The translations under genes and the position numbers were made by a program. The notes under the pieces were generated by a model. That model ran no database searches and was not told the origin of the DNA. It saw nothing but the letters and a program-made list of their open reading frames with translations. Below are positions 1 to 11,750 of a DNA stretch of 64,000 nt, piece by piece; the first letter of the stretch is position 1, and each line of letters starts with the position of its first letter. Origin of the DNA: Bufo bufo (taxonomy: Eukaryota; Chordata; Amphibia; Anura; Bufonidae); contig NC_053392.1 in the NCBI RefSeq assembly GCF_905171765.1, positions 111,186,465-111,250,464 on the forward strand, in the 5' to 3' direction.

Positions 1-1850
1 GATTCTCTGCTATGACATGAAGACAAATTCTGCGCTGACATAAGGCCAGATTCTCTGTTACGGGACCTCTCTCCTCTGCCTGGGTGCCTGGGCCTAAATG
101 TGTGACAGTGGCCTGTTCCAGTGGTGGCTGACGTGAAGCCTGATTCTCTGCTATGACATGAAGACAGATTCTGCGCTGACATAAGGCCAGATTCTCTGTT
201 ACGGGACCGCTCTCCTCTGTCTGGGTGCCGGGGCCTAAATGTGTGACAGTGGCCTGTTCCAGTGGTGGGTGACGTGAAGCCTGATTCTCTGCTATGACAT
301 GAATACAGATTCTGCGCTGACATAAGGCCAGATTCTCTGTTACGGGACCTCTCTCCTCTGCCTGGGTCTAAATGTGTGACAGTGGCCTGTTCCAGTGGTG
401 GGTGACGTGATGCCTGATTCTCTGCTATGACATGAAGACAGATTCTGTGCTGACATAAGGCCAGATTCTCTGTTACAGGACCTCTCTCCTCTGTCTGGGT
501 GCCGGGGCCTAAATGTGTGACAGTGGCCTGTTCCAGTGGTGGGTGACGTGAAGCCTGATTCTCTGCTATGACATAAAGACTGATTCTGCGCTGACATAAG
601 GCCAGATTCTCTGTTACGGGACCTCTCTCCTCTGCCTGGGTGCCTGGGCCTAAATGTGTGACAGTGGCCTGTTCCAGTGGTGGCTGACGTGAAGCCTGAT
701 TCTCTGCTATGACATGAAGACAGATTCTGCGCTGACATAAGGCCAGATTCTCTGTTACGGGACCGCTCTCCTCTGTCTGGGTGCCGGGGCCTAAATGTGT
801 GACAGTGGCCTGTTCCAGTGGTGGGTGACGTGAAGCCTGATTCTCTGCTATGACATGAATACAGATTCTGCGCTGACATAAGGCCAGATTCTCTGTTACG
901 GGACCTCTCTCCTCTGCCTGGGTCTAAATGTGTGACAGTGGCCTGTTCCAGTGGTGGGTGACGTGATGCCTGATTCTCTGCTATGACATGAAGACAGATT
1001 CTGTGCTGACATAAGGCCAGATTCTCTGTTACAGGACCTCTCTCCTCTGTCTGGGTGCCGGGGCCTAAATGTGTGACAGTGGCCTGTTCCAGTGGTGGGT
1101 GACGTGAAGCCTGATTCTCTGCTATGACATAAAGACTGATTCTGCGCTGACATAAGGCCAGATTCTCTGTTACGGGACCTCTCTCCTCTGCCTGGGTGCC
1201 TGGGCCTAAATGTGTGACAGTGGCCTGTTCCAGTGGTGGCTGACGTGAAGCCTGATTCTCTGCTATGACATGAAGACAGATTCTGCGCTGACATAAGGCC
1301 AGATTCTCTGTTACGGGACCGCTCTCCTCTGTCTGGGTGCCGGGGCCTAAATGTGTGACAGTGGCCTGTTCCAGTGGTGGGTGACGTGAAGCCTGATTCT
1401 CTGCTATGACATGAAGACTGATTCTGCGCTGACATAAGGCCAGATTCTCTGTTACGGGACCTCTCTCCTCTGCCTGGGTCTAAATGTGTGACAGTGGCCT
1501 GTTCCAGTGGTGGGTGACGTGAAGCTTGATTCTCTGCTATGACATGAAGACAGATTCTGCGCTGACATAAGGCCAGATTCTCTGTTACGGGACCGCTCTT
1601 CTCTGTCTGGGTGCCGGGGCCTAAATGTGTGACAGTGGCCTGTTCCAGTGGTGGGTGACGTGAAGCCTGATTCTCTGCTATGACATGAAGACTGATTCTG
1701 CGCTGACATGAAGCCAGATTCTCTGCTATGGCATGAAGAGACTGATTCTCTGCTGACATGAAGCCAGATTCTTTGCTATGGCATGAAGAGACTGATTCTC
1801 TGCTGACGTGAAGCCAGATTCTCTGCTATGGGACCTCTGTCCAATTGATA
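1..1850. repeat. 141-bp satellite with 556-bp higher-order repeat
   Basis: Monomers start at 1, 142, 283, 416, 557, 698, 839, 972, 1113, 1254, 1395, 1528 and 1669. Spacing is 141 bp except for every fourth monomer, which is 133 bp because 8 bp are missing near the GGGTGCC stretch. The pattern 141+141+133+141 repeats three times (1-556, 557-1112, 1113-1668), a true higher-order repeat. Each monomer begins with about three degenerate 23-25 bp sub-repeats starting GATTCT, followed by a non-repeated part. From 1669 only the short sub-repeats continue, and the array decays by about 1835. The left end lies outside the window. Long minus-strand open frames here follow from the periodicity and are not genes. 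Confidence 0.97.
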
Positions 1851-2128
1851 TTGGTTCATTTTTATTTTTTTAATTTTTATTTTCATTCATTTCCCTATCC
1901 ACATTTGTTTGCAGGGGATTTACCTACATGTTGCTGCCTTTTGCAGCCCTCTAGCTCTTTCCTGGGCTGTTTTACAGCCTTTTTAGTGCCCAAAAGTTCG
2001 GGTCCCCATTGACTTCAATGGGGTTCGGGACGAAGTTCGGATCGGGTTCGGATCCCGAACCCGAACATTTCCGGGAAGTTCGGCCGAACTTCTCGAACCC
2101 GAACATCCAGGTGTTCACTCAACTCTAG
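1851..2128 (+). mobile_element. Right end of a hAT element related to hAT-3
   Basis: This stretch matches 20430-20720, the right end of hAT-3: the same ATTCATTTCCCTATCCACAT motif, the same CCTTTTGCAGCCCTCTAGCT motif, then palindromic GTTCGGG/CCCGAAC stretches and a terminus ending CTCAACTCTA at 2128. It joins the satellite directly, so the satellite probably lies inside this element. The next bases (2129 on) belong to a different hAT family, which places an insertion boundary at 2128/2129. The left terminus is off-window, so the target duplication cannot be confirmed. Confidence 0.85.
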
Positions 2129-3657
2129 TCAGCAGGTGTCTGAAGTGGAGTCAGAGGAGGATGGTGGCTGGGGCGGAGGCGGAAGAGGAGGAGCAAGAAG
2201 AGCAGGCTTTGAGGGGGATTTTAAACTTTTCGGGGATCCTTGGTGTTGTCCGTGGCTGGGGGAGGAGACCAAGGACAACATTCTCTTGGGGGATGAGCAG
2301 GAGCCGAGGCACTCCACATCTTCCAATTAAGTGCAAATGGGGGCCTTCATGCTCCAGTGTTTTGAAGAGGGACCCCAGTATAAAAAGCATAAAGGACAAG
2401 GACCAGTACTGGGTGGCAACGTACTTAGACCCCCAGTACAAACACAAAATGGCGGACATGTTACCAGCATCACAGAGGGCTGTCAGAATGCAGTATTTCC
2501 AGGCCTTGCTGTGAGAGATGCTGCATTCTGCTGTTGCGGGCGCTGGCAGGGGAATTTCCACCCACAGAAAAACAGGTGCGGGTACCAATCCTACCACGCA
2601 TGTAAGAATAGGGCGGTTTGAAGCACTGTTGGTTACTTCAGGTTTGAGATCATTCTTGCATCCAACCCATCGAGAGCCATCCTCCGGACTAGCCTCAGGG
2701 AACGCCTAGACCGACAAGTGTCTGACTACATCGGGTTAACGGCTGACCCTGGACTACTGGGTGTGCAGGCTTGACCTGTGGCCAGAGCTGGCACAATTTA
2801 CCATGGAACTCTTGGCTTGCCCCTCGTCAAGTGTCCTGTCCGAAAGGACGTTCAGTGGAGAAGGGGGGATCGTGACCGATAAGCGCACTCGCCTAGCTCA
2901 CGACAGTGTGGACTACCTCTAATTTCTAAAAATGAATGAGGCATGGGTCTCGGAGGAATTCAACACCTGTGACGACCACATGTAAATGAATTTCCTCATG
3001 CCAGCCCACACATATCCACCACCACCCAGAACCAAGAATGGTCCTTGTCTTATGTATATACAGAGGCATAAAAGGCCTTTTCTGTCCAGTGAATGCCTAA
3101 TTTTTGGTGCCTCTACTCCAGTGGCCTACAGTAAAAATGTTATCCAGTGGCCGCCTAATGTACCTCCAGACACATAATCACTAGTTCTTTTCTGTGAGGT
3201 GAATGCCTAATTTTTGGGCCTATACTCAACTGGCCTACAGTAAAATTGTTATCCACTGAACGTCTAATATACCTCCAGCCACATAATCATTTGTTCTTTT
3301 CTGTCCGGTGAATGCCTAATGTTACTCACATGGCCTAAAATAAAAAAATTCTAGGCTCCAGCAGGGCACATTTTTGAGAGATTCCCTTTAAGACGCATAA
3401 AAATGGCCCCTAATTAAAATACATATTTTTTTTGTGGGAATTTTTGCCATTGATCCCCCTCTGGTATGTCACTATCCATGTTGTGGGACTGTTTTTGCAC
3501 TTCTAGTAAGTATTTGGTGGCTGCAAATATGATCTGAGTGTTTTTCAGGTTCGCCTGCCATTAAAGCGAATGGGGCCCGCCAGGAACACACGGTTTCGTG
3601 ACCATTTGATCGCAAATGCTCGTTTGTGAAACGTCCCGGCCGATGTTTGTCCATCAC
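2129..3657 (+). mobile_element. Fragment of a hAT-4 family element (C-terminal coding part and tail)
   Basis: The fragment aligns by eye with 49232-52331 of hAT-4: acidic coding segment, C-terminal dimerisation segment, about two units of the 110-bp tail repeat (near 3100-3320), then a common end running from the GTTTTTCAGGTTCGCCTGCC motif to the terminus GTCCATCACTA at 3657. The upstream part of the element is not in the window because another hAT entered at 2128/2129. The tail is much shorter than in hAT-4, so tail-repeat copy number varies between copies. Confidence 0.85.
2136..2985 (+). pseudogene. hAT transposase C-terminal remnant
   Basis: Translation shows an acidic run (about 2161-2230) and, near 2395-2450, KDQYWVATYLDP followed by YKHK, a conserved hAT segment seen in all copies here. 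At 2750-2960 comes the hAT C-terminal dimerisation region, with WPELAQFTMELLACPSS, then LSERTFSGEGG holding the catalytic glutamate of the family, and TDKRTRLAHDSVDYL. The pieces lie in different frames with several stops, including one just after VDYL, so it cannot encode a working protein. The N-terminal BED finger and both catalytic aspartates are absent from the window. The best relative is the hAT-4 copy at 47231-50085. Confidence 0.85.
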
Positions 3658-4301
3658 TACTGGCCACCCAACAGTCTCCTGCTTGACTAATGGACTGGAG
3701 GATTTAAAGGCTACGTACACCATACTGACCATCAATGCAGTATTCTACCAATTTTGGCTTTATGGCAAAAAGAAGCCTCTCCTAAATTTAAGGCAATAAA
3801 CGCAAGCTTTCTGGTCTGATAAAACCAATGTTCTTTATGTTCTTTGTATGTACATTTGTAATGGCACAGATTTAAAGCCCAGAATTTTTATAATCATGCA
3901 TTAGAATTAAAGGATTAAGTTAGAAATGAATGCTATAAAGGATTTTTTGTAAAAAATAAATAATTAAATAAAAGAAAAACCAGACTGTTCAGTTTATCTT
4001 AAACTATTGTAGAACATTTAGGGCCACCACATGGTTTGCAGTTCAGAGAATGAGAGAGCATATATTATATATTACCATACTTCTAGAAATAAATCTCTAG
4101 TTATTGCTACCTCTCTTCTTACAGCAGCTACATTCAAGTTCAGATGTAACAAGGAGAATAGCATCTCCAACAGTAAATTACTGCTGCTTTCAGTAGGACA
4201 CTTTGATTGCCGATTTTACTTGGGATTGAAGCTTAGGAGTAGTTAGGTAAAAAGTTTCTTATTGCTTCAAAACCTTTTCTTTTTTTCTTTCTTGATCTTC
4301 T
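3658..4301. other. Unassigned AT-rich sequence
   Basis: I see no convincing coding sequence, terminal repeats or tandem array. It probably contains the original DNA next to the older hAT, but an eroded repeat cannot be excluded by eye. Confidence 0.4.
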
Positions 4302-4309
4302 ATCACAGC

Positions 4310-4736
4310 TAGAGATAAGCGAAGAATTGGAAAATTCTATTCAGATGCTTCTCCAATTGAGTCTCCCCCGTCATTGTACCCCTCACATGCCGCATTCAAA
4401 CTTGATCGCAGCATCTGATATACATAACACATATATATCATACTTAGTTGATCCATTTCCTCGCAACATCTTGCTTGAAGATCTGGCCTGAAATCTTGTG
4501 TGGCCGGAGATGACATCATCACGCCGTCTGGCGTGATGATGTCATACGTCACCGTGCACAGGATTTTGTGCAAGATCTTCAAGCAAGGTGGCAGCGGCCG
4601 GCCCTTTGCGAGCAAATGGATCAGGTAAGTATGATTTTATTAATTTTTTTTAGCATTTTCAGGTTAAATCAATTCTCTACCACGAAGCACGAAATTTGGC
4701 TTTGCAGCAAATCAAATTTTGATTCTCTCAACACTA
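4310..4736. mobile_element. Non-autonomous hAT MITE
   Basis: The ends are imperfect inverted repeats, TAGAGATAAGCGAA on the left and TTCTCTCAACACTA on the right. They are flanked by 8-bp duplications ATCACAGC (4302-4309) and ATCACAAC (4737-4744), seven of eight identical. The middle holds an inverted repeat around 4505-4540 with GATGACATCATCACGCC and its complement. No transposase is present. The size, 8-bp duplication and TAGNGNTNAGCG-type termini fit hAT. A relative with an exact target duplication lies at 21116-21632. Confidence 0.85.
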
Positions 4737-4744
4737 ATCACAAC

Positions 4745-5940
4745 CTTCTCAGTCATCATGAAGGTATCAATTGTGTATAGTTTACATGACTCAGCACAGT
4801 CAACATGTAAGTAAGAGACTATTGTGAATCACTCTGCACGTGTATCTTACACTAATTATTATAGCCCTGATGTGGTAGCCTCAAAGCAGCTCCCTATAGC
4901 TATCAGAAAATTCCTGTAAATTTCATCAGGCATTGTGAACTCTTCAGATAAATAATAAGTTACTTTAGATATCCCATATGTGGCCAGCCAATGTGACATG
5001 CGGTATGGTGTGACTAGCAAGTTCGAATCCACTAGGTTATAAAGAATGCATGCACCCATCCCCACCCCTCCATATGCTTCTTCTGTGCTCCAAACTGCCA
5101 CAGGTAAATATCAGCAATTGCTTTGTTTCTCTATGTCCCTATTTCTCTATGTCCCCTCTATCATAACGCATAGAGACAACTTTGCTTCACTTTCTGTCAA
5201 TTCTGTACAGCAGAACTGGTACCATCTGGGTCAGGATTAAGTGGAGAGTAATGCTGAGCGAATAAAAAAATATCAAAGAAATAAGGGGTGGGAATTTAAA
5301 TGTTTAAAATGTTGCTTTTAATATACAATAGCTAAAATAACTGGTGCAACTTGCAATATAAGGGCAAAATGCATGTATCGTCGTAAATAAGATAAAAAGT
5401 ACCCCATGAGGATAGGAGATAACACAGATTAGTCTTACCAGTACTGTCGTGTTGACTCATATGGGCACAGTCAATGCTGAAGGATCTAAATGAGATGTAA
5501 TCTTTCCATATATATTCCAGGATGGAGACATAACAGGGCAGGTGATGCTGCCAGTGAAAGGATGTGACATCACTATCCCTGTAAGTCCCTAGAAAGGTTC
5601 AGAGAAGGGGCCTAGATACACCCTACCTTGCAAACGCATGGTACCCGCCCCGATAGGGGTAACACCATCAGGAACCTGACCCTGGATTGGCCAAGTCCCT
5701 TAGGCTAGACCCTCACACCACTTCCAACATGCAGTGTTTCATCTTATAAGTTGAGAATCATCAGGGTTATCTGTGCTTGGCATGAGGTTGCTGTTCTAAG
5801 GATAATCAAGGACACAATAGATCTCTGTAAACAGTAACAAAACAGAAAATGCTTGCAACCCTTACTGAGAGAAACCGAGATTGTTAACAGCCTAACTATG
5901 GAATCCCTGATATGGTAAATAAGAGATTATTGTCAGCCAT
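4745..5940. other. Unassigned sequence
   Basis: Short open frames occur here (for example 4859-5101 on the minus strand), but none has recognisable domains or codon structure. I see no terminal repeats. A GC-richer patch at 5580-5730 could be an old repeat, without evidence. Confidence 0.35.
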
Positions 5941-6260
5941 TAGTGTTGAGCGAATCAAAGCTAAATTAATTGACTTCAATCTGAATTTCAGGAAAAATTT
6001 GATTCACTGTAAAGCCAAATTTCCTCGTGCTTTGTGGTAACTAATCTATTTTTCCTGAAGTAGTGGTAAAAAAAAAAAAAAAAACATACTCACTTCATCC
6101 TATTACGCACGAAGAGGCCATCGTGGCCATCTTGATTGCAGAAACCACGCAGAATCTCACGTGGGGTGCTCTGGCCAGGCCCGGGGACATCATCAAAGAC
6201 CCGAATCGTGACAACCCACTGCATCCCTCTGTGTGTCAAAAGGAATGGTAAGACTGCTTT
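5941..6260 (+). mobile_element. Left-end fragment of a hAT MITE
   Basis: It begins TAGTGTTGAGCGAATCAAAG, which matches the termini of the MITEs at 4310-4736 and 21116-21632. The following sequence has the same kind of AAATTT/CTTCGTG subterminal motifs. I do not find the matching right terminus, so the element looks truncated near 6260. A 17-A run lies near 6066-6084. Confidence 0.6.
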
Positions 6261-6691
6261 GGTTACTATAGAGCATGGTTGAGTAGATAGCAGAACTTTA
6301 TCTGCTGCATTTTGTTATAGCTTTGAGCAATGCTTTCCTTTTTTTAAACAAGGACATTAAAAGTTAAGTTTTAATATGATTACCATGGGGTTGCTGACCC
6401 CTTTTTGATTTTTCCAAAAAAAGCTAAAACAATAAAAATGATTTTCATTGTTTTGTTTTTCCTTACAGTCAAAAAGAGAGAGAAATTTAATGAATGTTAA
6501 ACATAAAAATTACACAGAAAGATGACAGCCTTTAAGGAGTTTTCTTTAAAATAATCATTTATGAAGGTGGCTGTAATTTTTTAATGTATTTATTTTCCTT
6601 TATTGCTCCTATCGTCCATTTTGTGCCATGGTGACATGACCGTGTCCATGCAGCTCTTTCTTATTTCTTGGGATCATCTCCATGAACACAT
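6261..6691. other. Unassigned sequence before hAT-2
   Basis: This is AT-rich sequence without recognisable genes or terminal repeats. It ends with the 8-bp target site CAAAGGAA (6692-6699) of hAT-2. Confidence 0.35.
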
Positions 6692-7324
6692 CAAAGGAAT
6701 AGTGATGAGCGAGCACCAAAGTGTTCGGGTGTTAGGGTACTCGGTCTGAACACATAGTGATATTCGTGCGCTCGGCCGAGTACCTGAGTATAAAGTAAGT
6801 CAATGAGAGACAACCAGGCACCCCCTGCTCGGATGAGGGGAGGGTGCCTGGTTCATAGGAAAAGGTCTGAAAGTGATGGAAACACCTCTGAAATCGATCA
6901 GGAACAGCAGAGGGACCATGTCTGGATGCATCTTGGACTCCAATGTCGCTGCTGAGAGCCATGTTGTATGCCACTTTTACAGACCAACAAAAAAACACCC
7001 AAAACCCCACCCCCCAAAAAAACAACAACTTTTTTTTAGAGGAAAAATTGTTAGGAAGCATTCTATCCCTTATATTCAATTGTATATAAAGTGTAAGTGC
7101 TGCCAAAAATTACAAGGAAGAAGCAAAGAAGCACTCCGATACAGCCTGTATATCACATAAAGGAGGGCCTCATTCACATGGTGCTACAATTGTTCAGGGA
7201 CACTGCTGCACTCCTAAAGCCTATGCACTAAGTGAAAGGATGCCAAATATTACAAGGAACCGACACTCCAATACACCCTTTCTTACACATAAAGGAGGGC
7301 ATCATACACACCCTTGAAAAATTA

Positions 7325-7815
7325 TCCTTGATGGCCTGCTGGCGACCTTCCAAAACATTCAGAGCGAGGGCATGCTGGTGACCCTATAAAAAATTAGGGG
7401 CGAGTGCCTGCTGCTGAGCTGACCTTCTAAAACATTATATGTGAGGGCCTGCTGTTCAGCTGACGCTCTAAAACATTATATGTGAGGGCCTGAAGGTGAG
7501 AGGACCCTATAAAACATTGTAGTGAGGGCCTAGAGGTGAGCAGACCGTATAAAACATTGGAGGTGAGGGCCTGAAGGTGAGCGGACCCTAAAAAACATTG
7601 TAGTGAGGGCCTACAGGTGAGCAGACAGTATAAAACATTGGAGGTGAGGGCCTGAAGGTGAACGGACCCTATAAAACATTGTAGTGAGGGCCTACAGGTG
7701 AGCAGACCATATAAACCATTAGAGGTGAGGGCCTACCGGTGAGCAGACCATATAAAACATTGGAGGTGAGGGCCTGAAGGTGAGCGGACTCTATTCAACA
7801 TTGTAGTGAGGGCAT
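7325..7815. repeat. 40-bp minisatellite with alternating A/B units
   Basis: Units centre on AAAACATT plus TGAGGGCCT and recur about every 40 bp, for example at 7511 and 7551. Two types alternate, one with GTAGTGAGGGCCTACAGG and one with GGAGGTGAGGGCCTGAAGG, giving an 80-bp dimer. The array lies between the transposase stop and the left terminus of hAT-2, in its 3' untranslated region. A reverse-complement relative occurs at 52350-52990. Confidence 0.9.
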
Positions 7816-7963
7816 ACATACTGTATGAAAGAGAAGGAGGAGGAAGAGAAAATAAGATTCAAACATATACCCTTTTTTTGCGGTGAAAAGGGTGCATCTG
7901 AATTTTGTGGATTGAGTACATTATAAAGCATACATTTAAATAGTGTTTTTGTTCCTCATTAGC

Positions 7964-10900
7964 TCAGCTTTCCTCTGGTGGAGTGGAGAAGTCAGGGGCA
8001 ATCCAGGCCTTGTTCATTTTTATCTGAGTCAACCTATCAGCATTGTCAGTGGAAAAGCGGATACGCTTATCTGTTTTAATGCCACCAGCAGCACTAAATA
8101 CACGCTCAGACAATACGCTGGCGGCAGAGCAGGCCAGCATCTCCAAGGCATAGAGCGCAAGTTCGTGCCACGTGTCCAGCTTGGACACCCAGTAGTTGTA
8201 AGGCACCGAGGGATCATTGAGGACACTGACACGGTCTGCTATGTATTCCTTCACCATCTTACAAAACTTTTCCCTCCTTGGGACAGTAGACCGCACTTCA
8301 GGGTGCGGTTGCTGGTGGGGTGTCATGAAAGTGTCCCATGCCTTAGAGAGTGTTGCCCTGCCTTTGTTGGAACTGGAGTGTGTTCCCGTTGTCTGCCTTC
8401 CTCGTTTGCCTATGGAAGTATGGACTCTGTCACCAGCTTTGTCAGATGGAAATGTTTGGAGCATTGCACCATTTTACTTGCCCTCTCCACCACCGGAATG
8501 AGAGATGAAAAGTTCTCTTTGTAGCGGGGGTCGAGAAGGGTGAACACCCAGTAATCCGTGTTATCTAAAATGCGTATAGCGCGAGGGTTGCGGGAAAGGC
8601 AGCCTAACATGAAGTCAGCCATGTGTGCCAGAGTACCAACAGGCAAGACGTCTATGTTGACGTCAGGATGACTCTCCATCTCCTCATCCTCCTCCTCATC
8701 GCCTTGTGCCCATCCACGTCAAACCGTGGAATTAAAGTTCCGTCAGTAGTACCCTCTGTAGCAGAGGCAACTGTCTCCAGCTCCTCCTCCTCATTTTCCA
8801 ATTCGCTCTGAGAAGACGAAATGTGGGTGGTCTGGCTATCACCCACACTAAAGCCCTGCCCCATTTCCACGTCTGCCACATTCAGAGCGTTGTCCTTAAT
8901 TGTGAGCAGCGATCGCTTGAGTAGACACAGAAGTGGGATGCTTACTCTGATTATAGCGTTATCGCCACTAACTATCTGTATGGATTCATCAAAGTTTCTT
9001 AAAACCTCACAGAGGTCTGCCATCAATGCCCACTCCTCTCTTGTAAATGGTGGAAGTTGACTCGAAATGTGACGACCATGTTGCAGCTGGTATTCCACAA
9101 CTGCCCTCTGCTGCTCACAAAGCCTGGACAACATGTAGAACGTAGAGTTCCAGCGCGTGCTCACGTCGCACAACAATCGGTGAGCTGGAAGCCCCAAGCG
9201 CTGCTGCAGAGTTGACAGACCGGCTGAAGCTGTGGACGACTTGCGGAACTGGGCACACACGTGGCGCGCCTTTACTAGTAGCTCTGTCAAATTTGGGTAT
9301 GTTTTAATAAACTGCTGAACCACTAAGTTTAATACGTGCGCTAGGCATGGCACGTACATCAGGTTGCCGAGCTCCAAAGCCGCCACCAAGTTATGGCCAT
9401 TGTCCGACAACACCATGCCTGGTTGTAGGTTGAGTGGCAACAGCCACAGCTCGGTCTGGTCCCTTATTCTCTGCCACAGCTCTGCAGAGGTGTGCTGTTT
9501 GTCCCCTAGGCAGATCAGCTTCAGCACGGCCTGTTGACGTTTCCACACAGCAGTGCTATACTGCTTCCAGCTACCGACTGATGGCTGACTGCTGGAGGTA
9601 GAAGTGGTGGAGGTAGCGGCGGAAGAGGAGGAGAAGTTGGGGTTGGATCCAGTAACATAGCTGCTGGCGGAGACCCTGATGGACGTAGGGCCCGCAATCT
9701 TGGGTGTGGGTAGCACCTGTGCCATCCCAGGGTATGACTCACTCCCGGCCTCCACAAAATTCGCCCAGTGTACGGTCAGGGAAATGTAGCATCCCTGGCC
9801 ACCAGCACTTGTCCATGTGTCCGTGGTCAAGTGGACCTTCCCAGTAACTGTGTTGGTCAGGGCACATGTGATGTTCTGGGACACATGCTGGTGTAAGGCA
9901 GGCACGGCACACCGTGAAAAATAGTGGCAGCTGGGAACTGCGTAGCGAGGGACGGCTGCTGACATCAGGCTGCGGAAGGCATCAGTCTCCACAAGCCTAT
10001 ATGGCAACATTTCAAGGGCGAGTAATTTTGAAAGTTGCGCATGTAGTGCTATGGACAGTGGGTGGGTGGCTGGGTATTTCCGCTTGCGTTCAAATGCCTG
10101 TGGTAAGGACAATTGGACGCTGCGCTGGGTCAGGGAAGTGGATGTAGTTGCTGATGTTGCATGCGAAGGCCCAGGTGCAGGGCAATGGACATCCGGCCTT
10201 GCACCTTCGACAGGGGATTGCCCAGCAGTGCGTAACACAGGGGAAGAGGAGGCAGTGGGGTGGTCCGCAGACCCAGATTGTGGACCCAGGCGTTCGGCCC
10301 ACTGATCAGGGTGCTTGTATGCCATGTGGCGGATCATGCTGGTGGTGGTGAGGTTGCTGGTGTTTGCGCCCCGGCTCATTTTGGAATGGGACAGGTTGCA
10401 AACTAACACTCTTTTGTCGTCTGAACTTTCCGCAATAAAGCACCATACTATGGAACACCTACCCCTTGGCAAGGGAGATTTATGCATGTGGGTGCTCCAC
10501 GTAACGGTTGCGGGCCTGTTTGGTGTGGGCCGACTTCTCCCTTTTGCCACACCACTGCCTCTTACAGCTTGTTGCGGTGCTGCAGATCCCTCCTCGTCTG
10601 TACTGCTTTCCTTGCTCGGCTTTTAACCTTCCCAATTTGGGTCAGTGACCTCATCGTCCACCACCTCCACTTCCTCCTCCTCCTGACTTGACTTAACCAC
10701 AACCTTAGTGATTGACAACTGTGTCTCATCCTTATCCACCTTGTGAACAAATAATTGACGTTCACCACCCTCATCTTCTTGACCCTGTGATAGGTCAAGA
10801 GGTTGTGAATCAGGGCACAAGATCTGTGCCTCTTCAAGCGTGCTTGGCGAGAGGGCCAAATCTAGTGATGGCGATGAAAATAGGTCCTCGGAATGTCTGA

Positions 10901-11254
10901 GTGTGGTATCAACGGTTTGTCCGACTCCTGACTCTACATCGGAGGAAGGAGGATCAGGGTGAGGATTCTTCAGACTCTTTGCTAATGAGACTGGTCTTGG
11001 TGGAAGAATTATCTTCTGCCATCCAACCGACCACCCGGTCGCATTGGTCCGACTTGGACAGTGTTGTCCTGCGACGCCCAGTTAACTGTGAAATGAAACT
11101 GGGTATGATGGATTTCTTTCTTTTTTCCAATTTCACGGGCAGCTGGCACAGTTTCATTGTGGCCAGGGCCACGGCCTCTGCCTGAACCGTCAGCAACATG
11201 CCCACTTCCCCGTCCCTTAGTGCGGGCCTTCTTCATATTAAAAGGTTTATTCAA
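7964..11254 (-). pseudogene. BED-finger hAT transposase of hAT-2, several frameshifts
   Basis: Minus-strand segments together cover a whole hAT transposase. Reading from 11254 down: a Gly/Arg-rich N-terminus, an acidic segment ending DEVTDPNWEG, a BED-type zinc finger (about 10300-10450), the first catalytic motif TTDTWTS (about 9811-9828), the second, SDNGHNL (about 9388-9408), the CLAHVLNLVVQ motif, the STRWNST motif, and the C-terminal dimerisation region with LSERVFSAAGG (about 8092-8112). All three acidic catalytic residues expected for hAT are visible. The longest open piece is 8652-10550. Breaks: an in-frame TAA at 10623, frameshifts near 8700 and 8455, and at least two frame changes between 11254 and 10859. 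In the BED finger the expected second cysteine is serine (VCNLSHSKMSRG). The protein would cut and paste element ends in the nucleus. Confidence 0.92.
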
Positions 11255-11269
11255 TAGATGTTGGACAAT

Positions 11270-11750
11270 TTATTTAAATTTGCCCCCAGCAAAAAAAATT
11301 GCTGCTGGAATACTGTATATAACGTTTGTGGATTGAACGCACACACAGTTGTGCCCAAAATTTGTTAAATTTGTCCCAAATAAAAGTTATTCTCTGCTGG
11401 AATACTGTATATAACCTTTGCGGATTGAATGCACACACAGATGTGCCCTAAACTAGTTAAATTTGTCCCAAATACAAATAATTCTCTGCTGGAATACTGT
11501 ATATAATGTTTGTGGATTGAACGCACACACATCTGTGCACCAAATTAGTTAAATTAGTCCCACATACAAATAATTCTCTGCTGGAATACAGTATATATGG
11601 TTGCGGCCAAAACGCACTCACAGATGTGCCCAAAAGTTGTTAAATTTGTCCCAAATAAAAGTTATTCTCTGCTGGAATACTGTATATAACGTTTGTGGAT
11701 TGAACGCACACACAGATGTGGCACAAATTAGTTTAATGTCCACCGTAAAA
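11270..11750. repeat. 92-bp tandem array in the hAT-2 leader
   Basis: The motif CTGCTGGAATACTGTATATA recurs at about 11302, 11394, 11486, 11578 and 11669, so five units at 91-92 bp spacing, then a degenerate sixth. Each unit also holds CACACAGATGTGCCC and AAATTTGTCCCAAAT. The array lies upstream of the transposase start on the element's own strand, so it may lie in the leader or promoter region. That role is inferred from position only. Confidence 0.92.

Noticed and set aside
340..1759. Long minus-strand open frames with a repeating protein (179 and 287 codons)
   Set aside because: They arise because the 141-bp monomer is divisible by three (47 codons) and lacks stops in that frame; the 'protein' simply repeats the satellite and has no independent support.
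2161..2621. Overlapping plus and minus frames at the start of the hAT-4 fragment as a separate gene
   Set aside because: The plus-strand pieces align to the hAT transposase; the others are shadows of it.
9521..10626. Several plus-strand frames opposite the hAT-2 transposase
   Set aside because: They are antisense shadows of a recognised coding region and show no domains.
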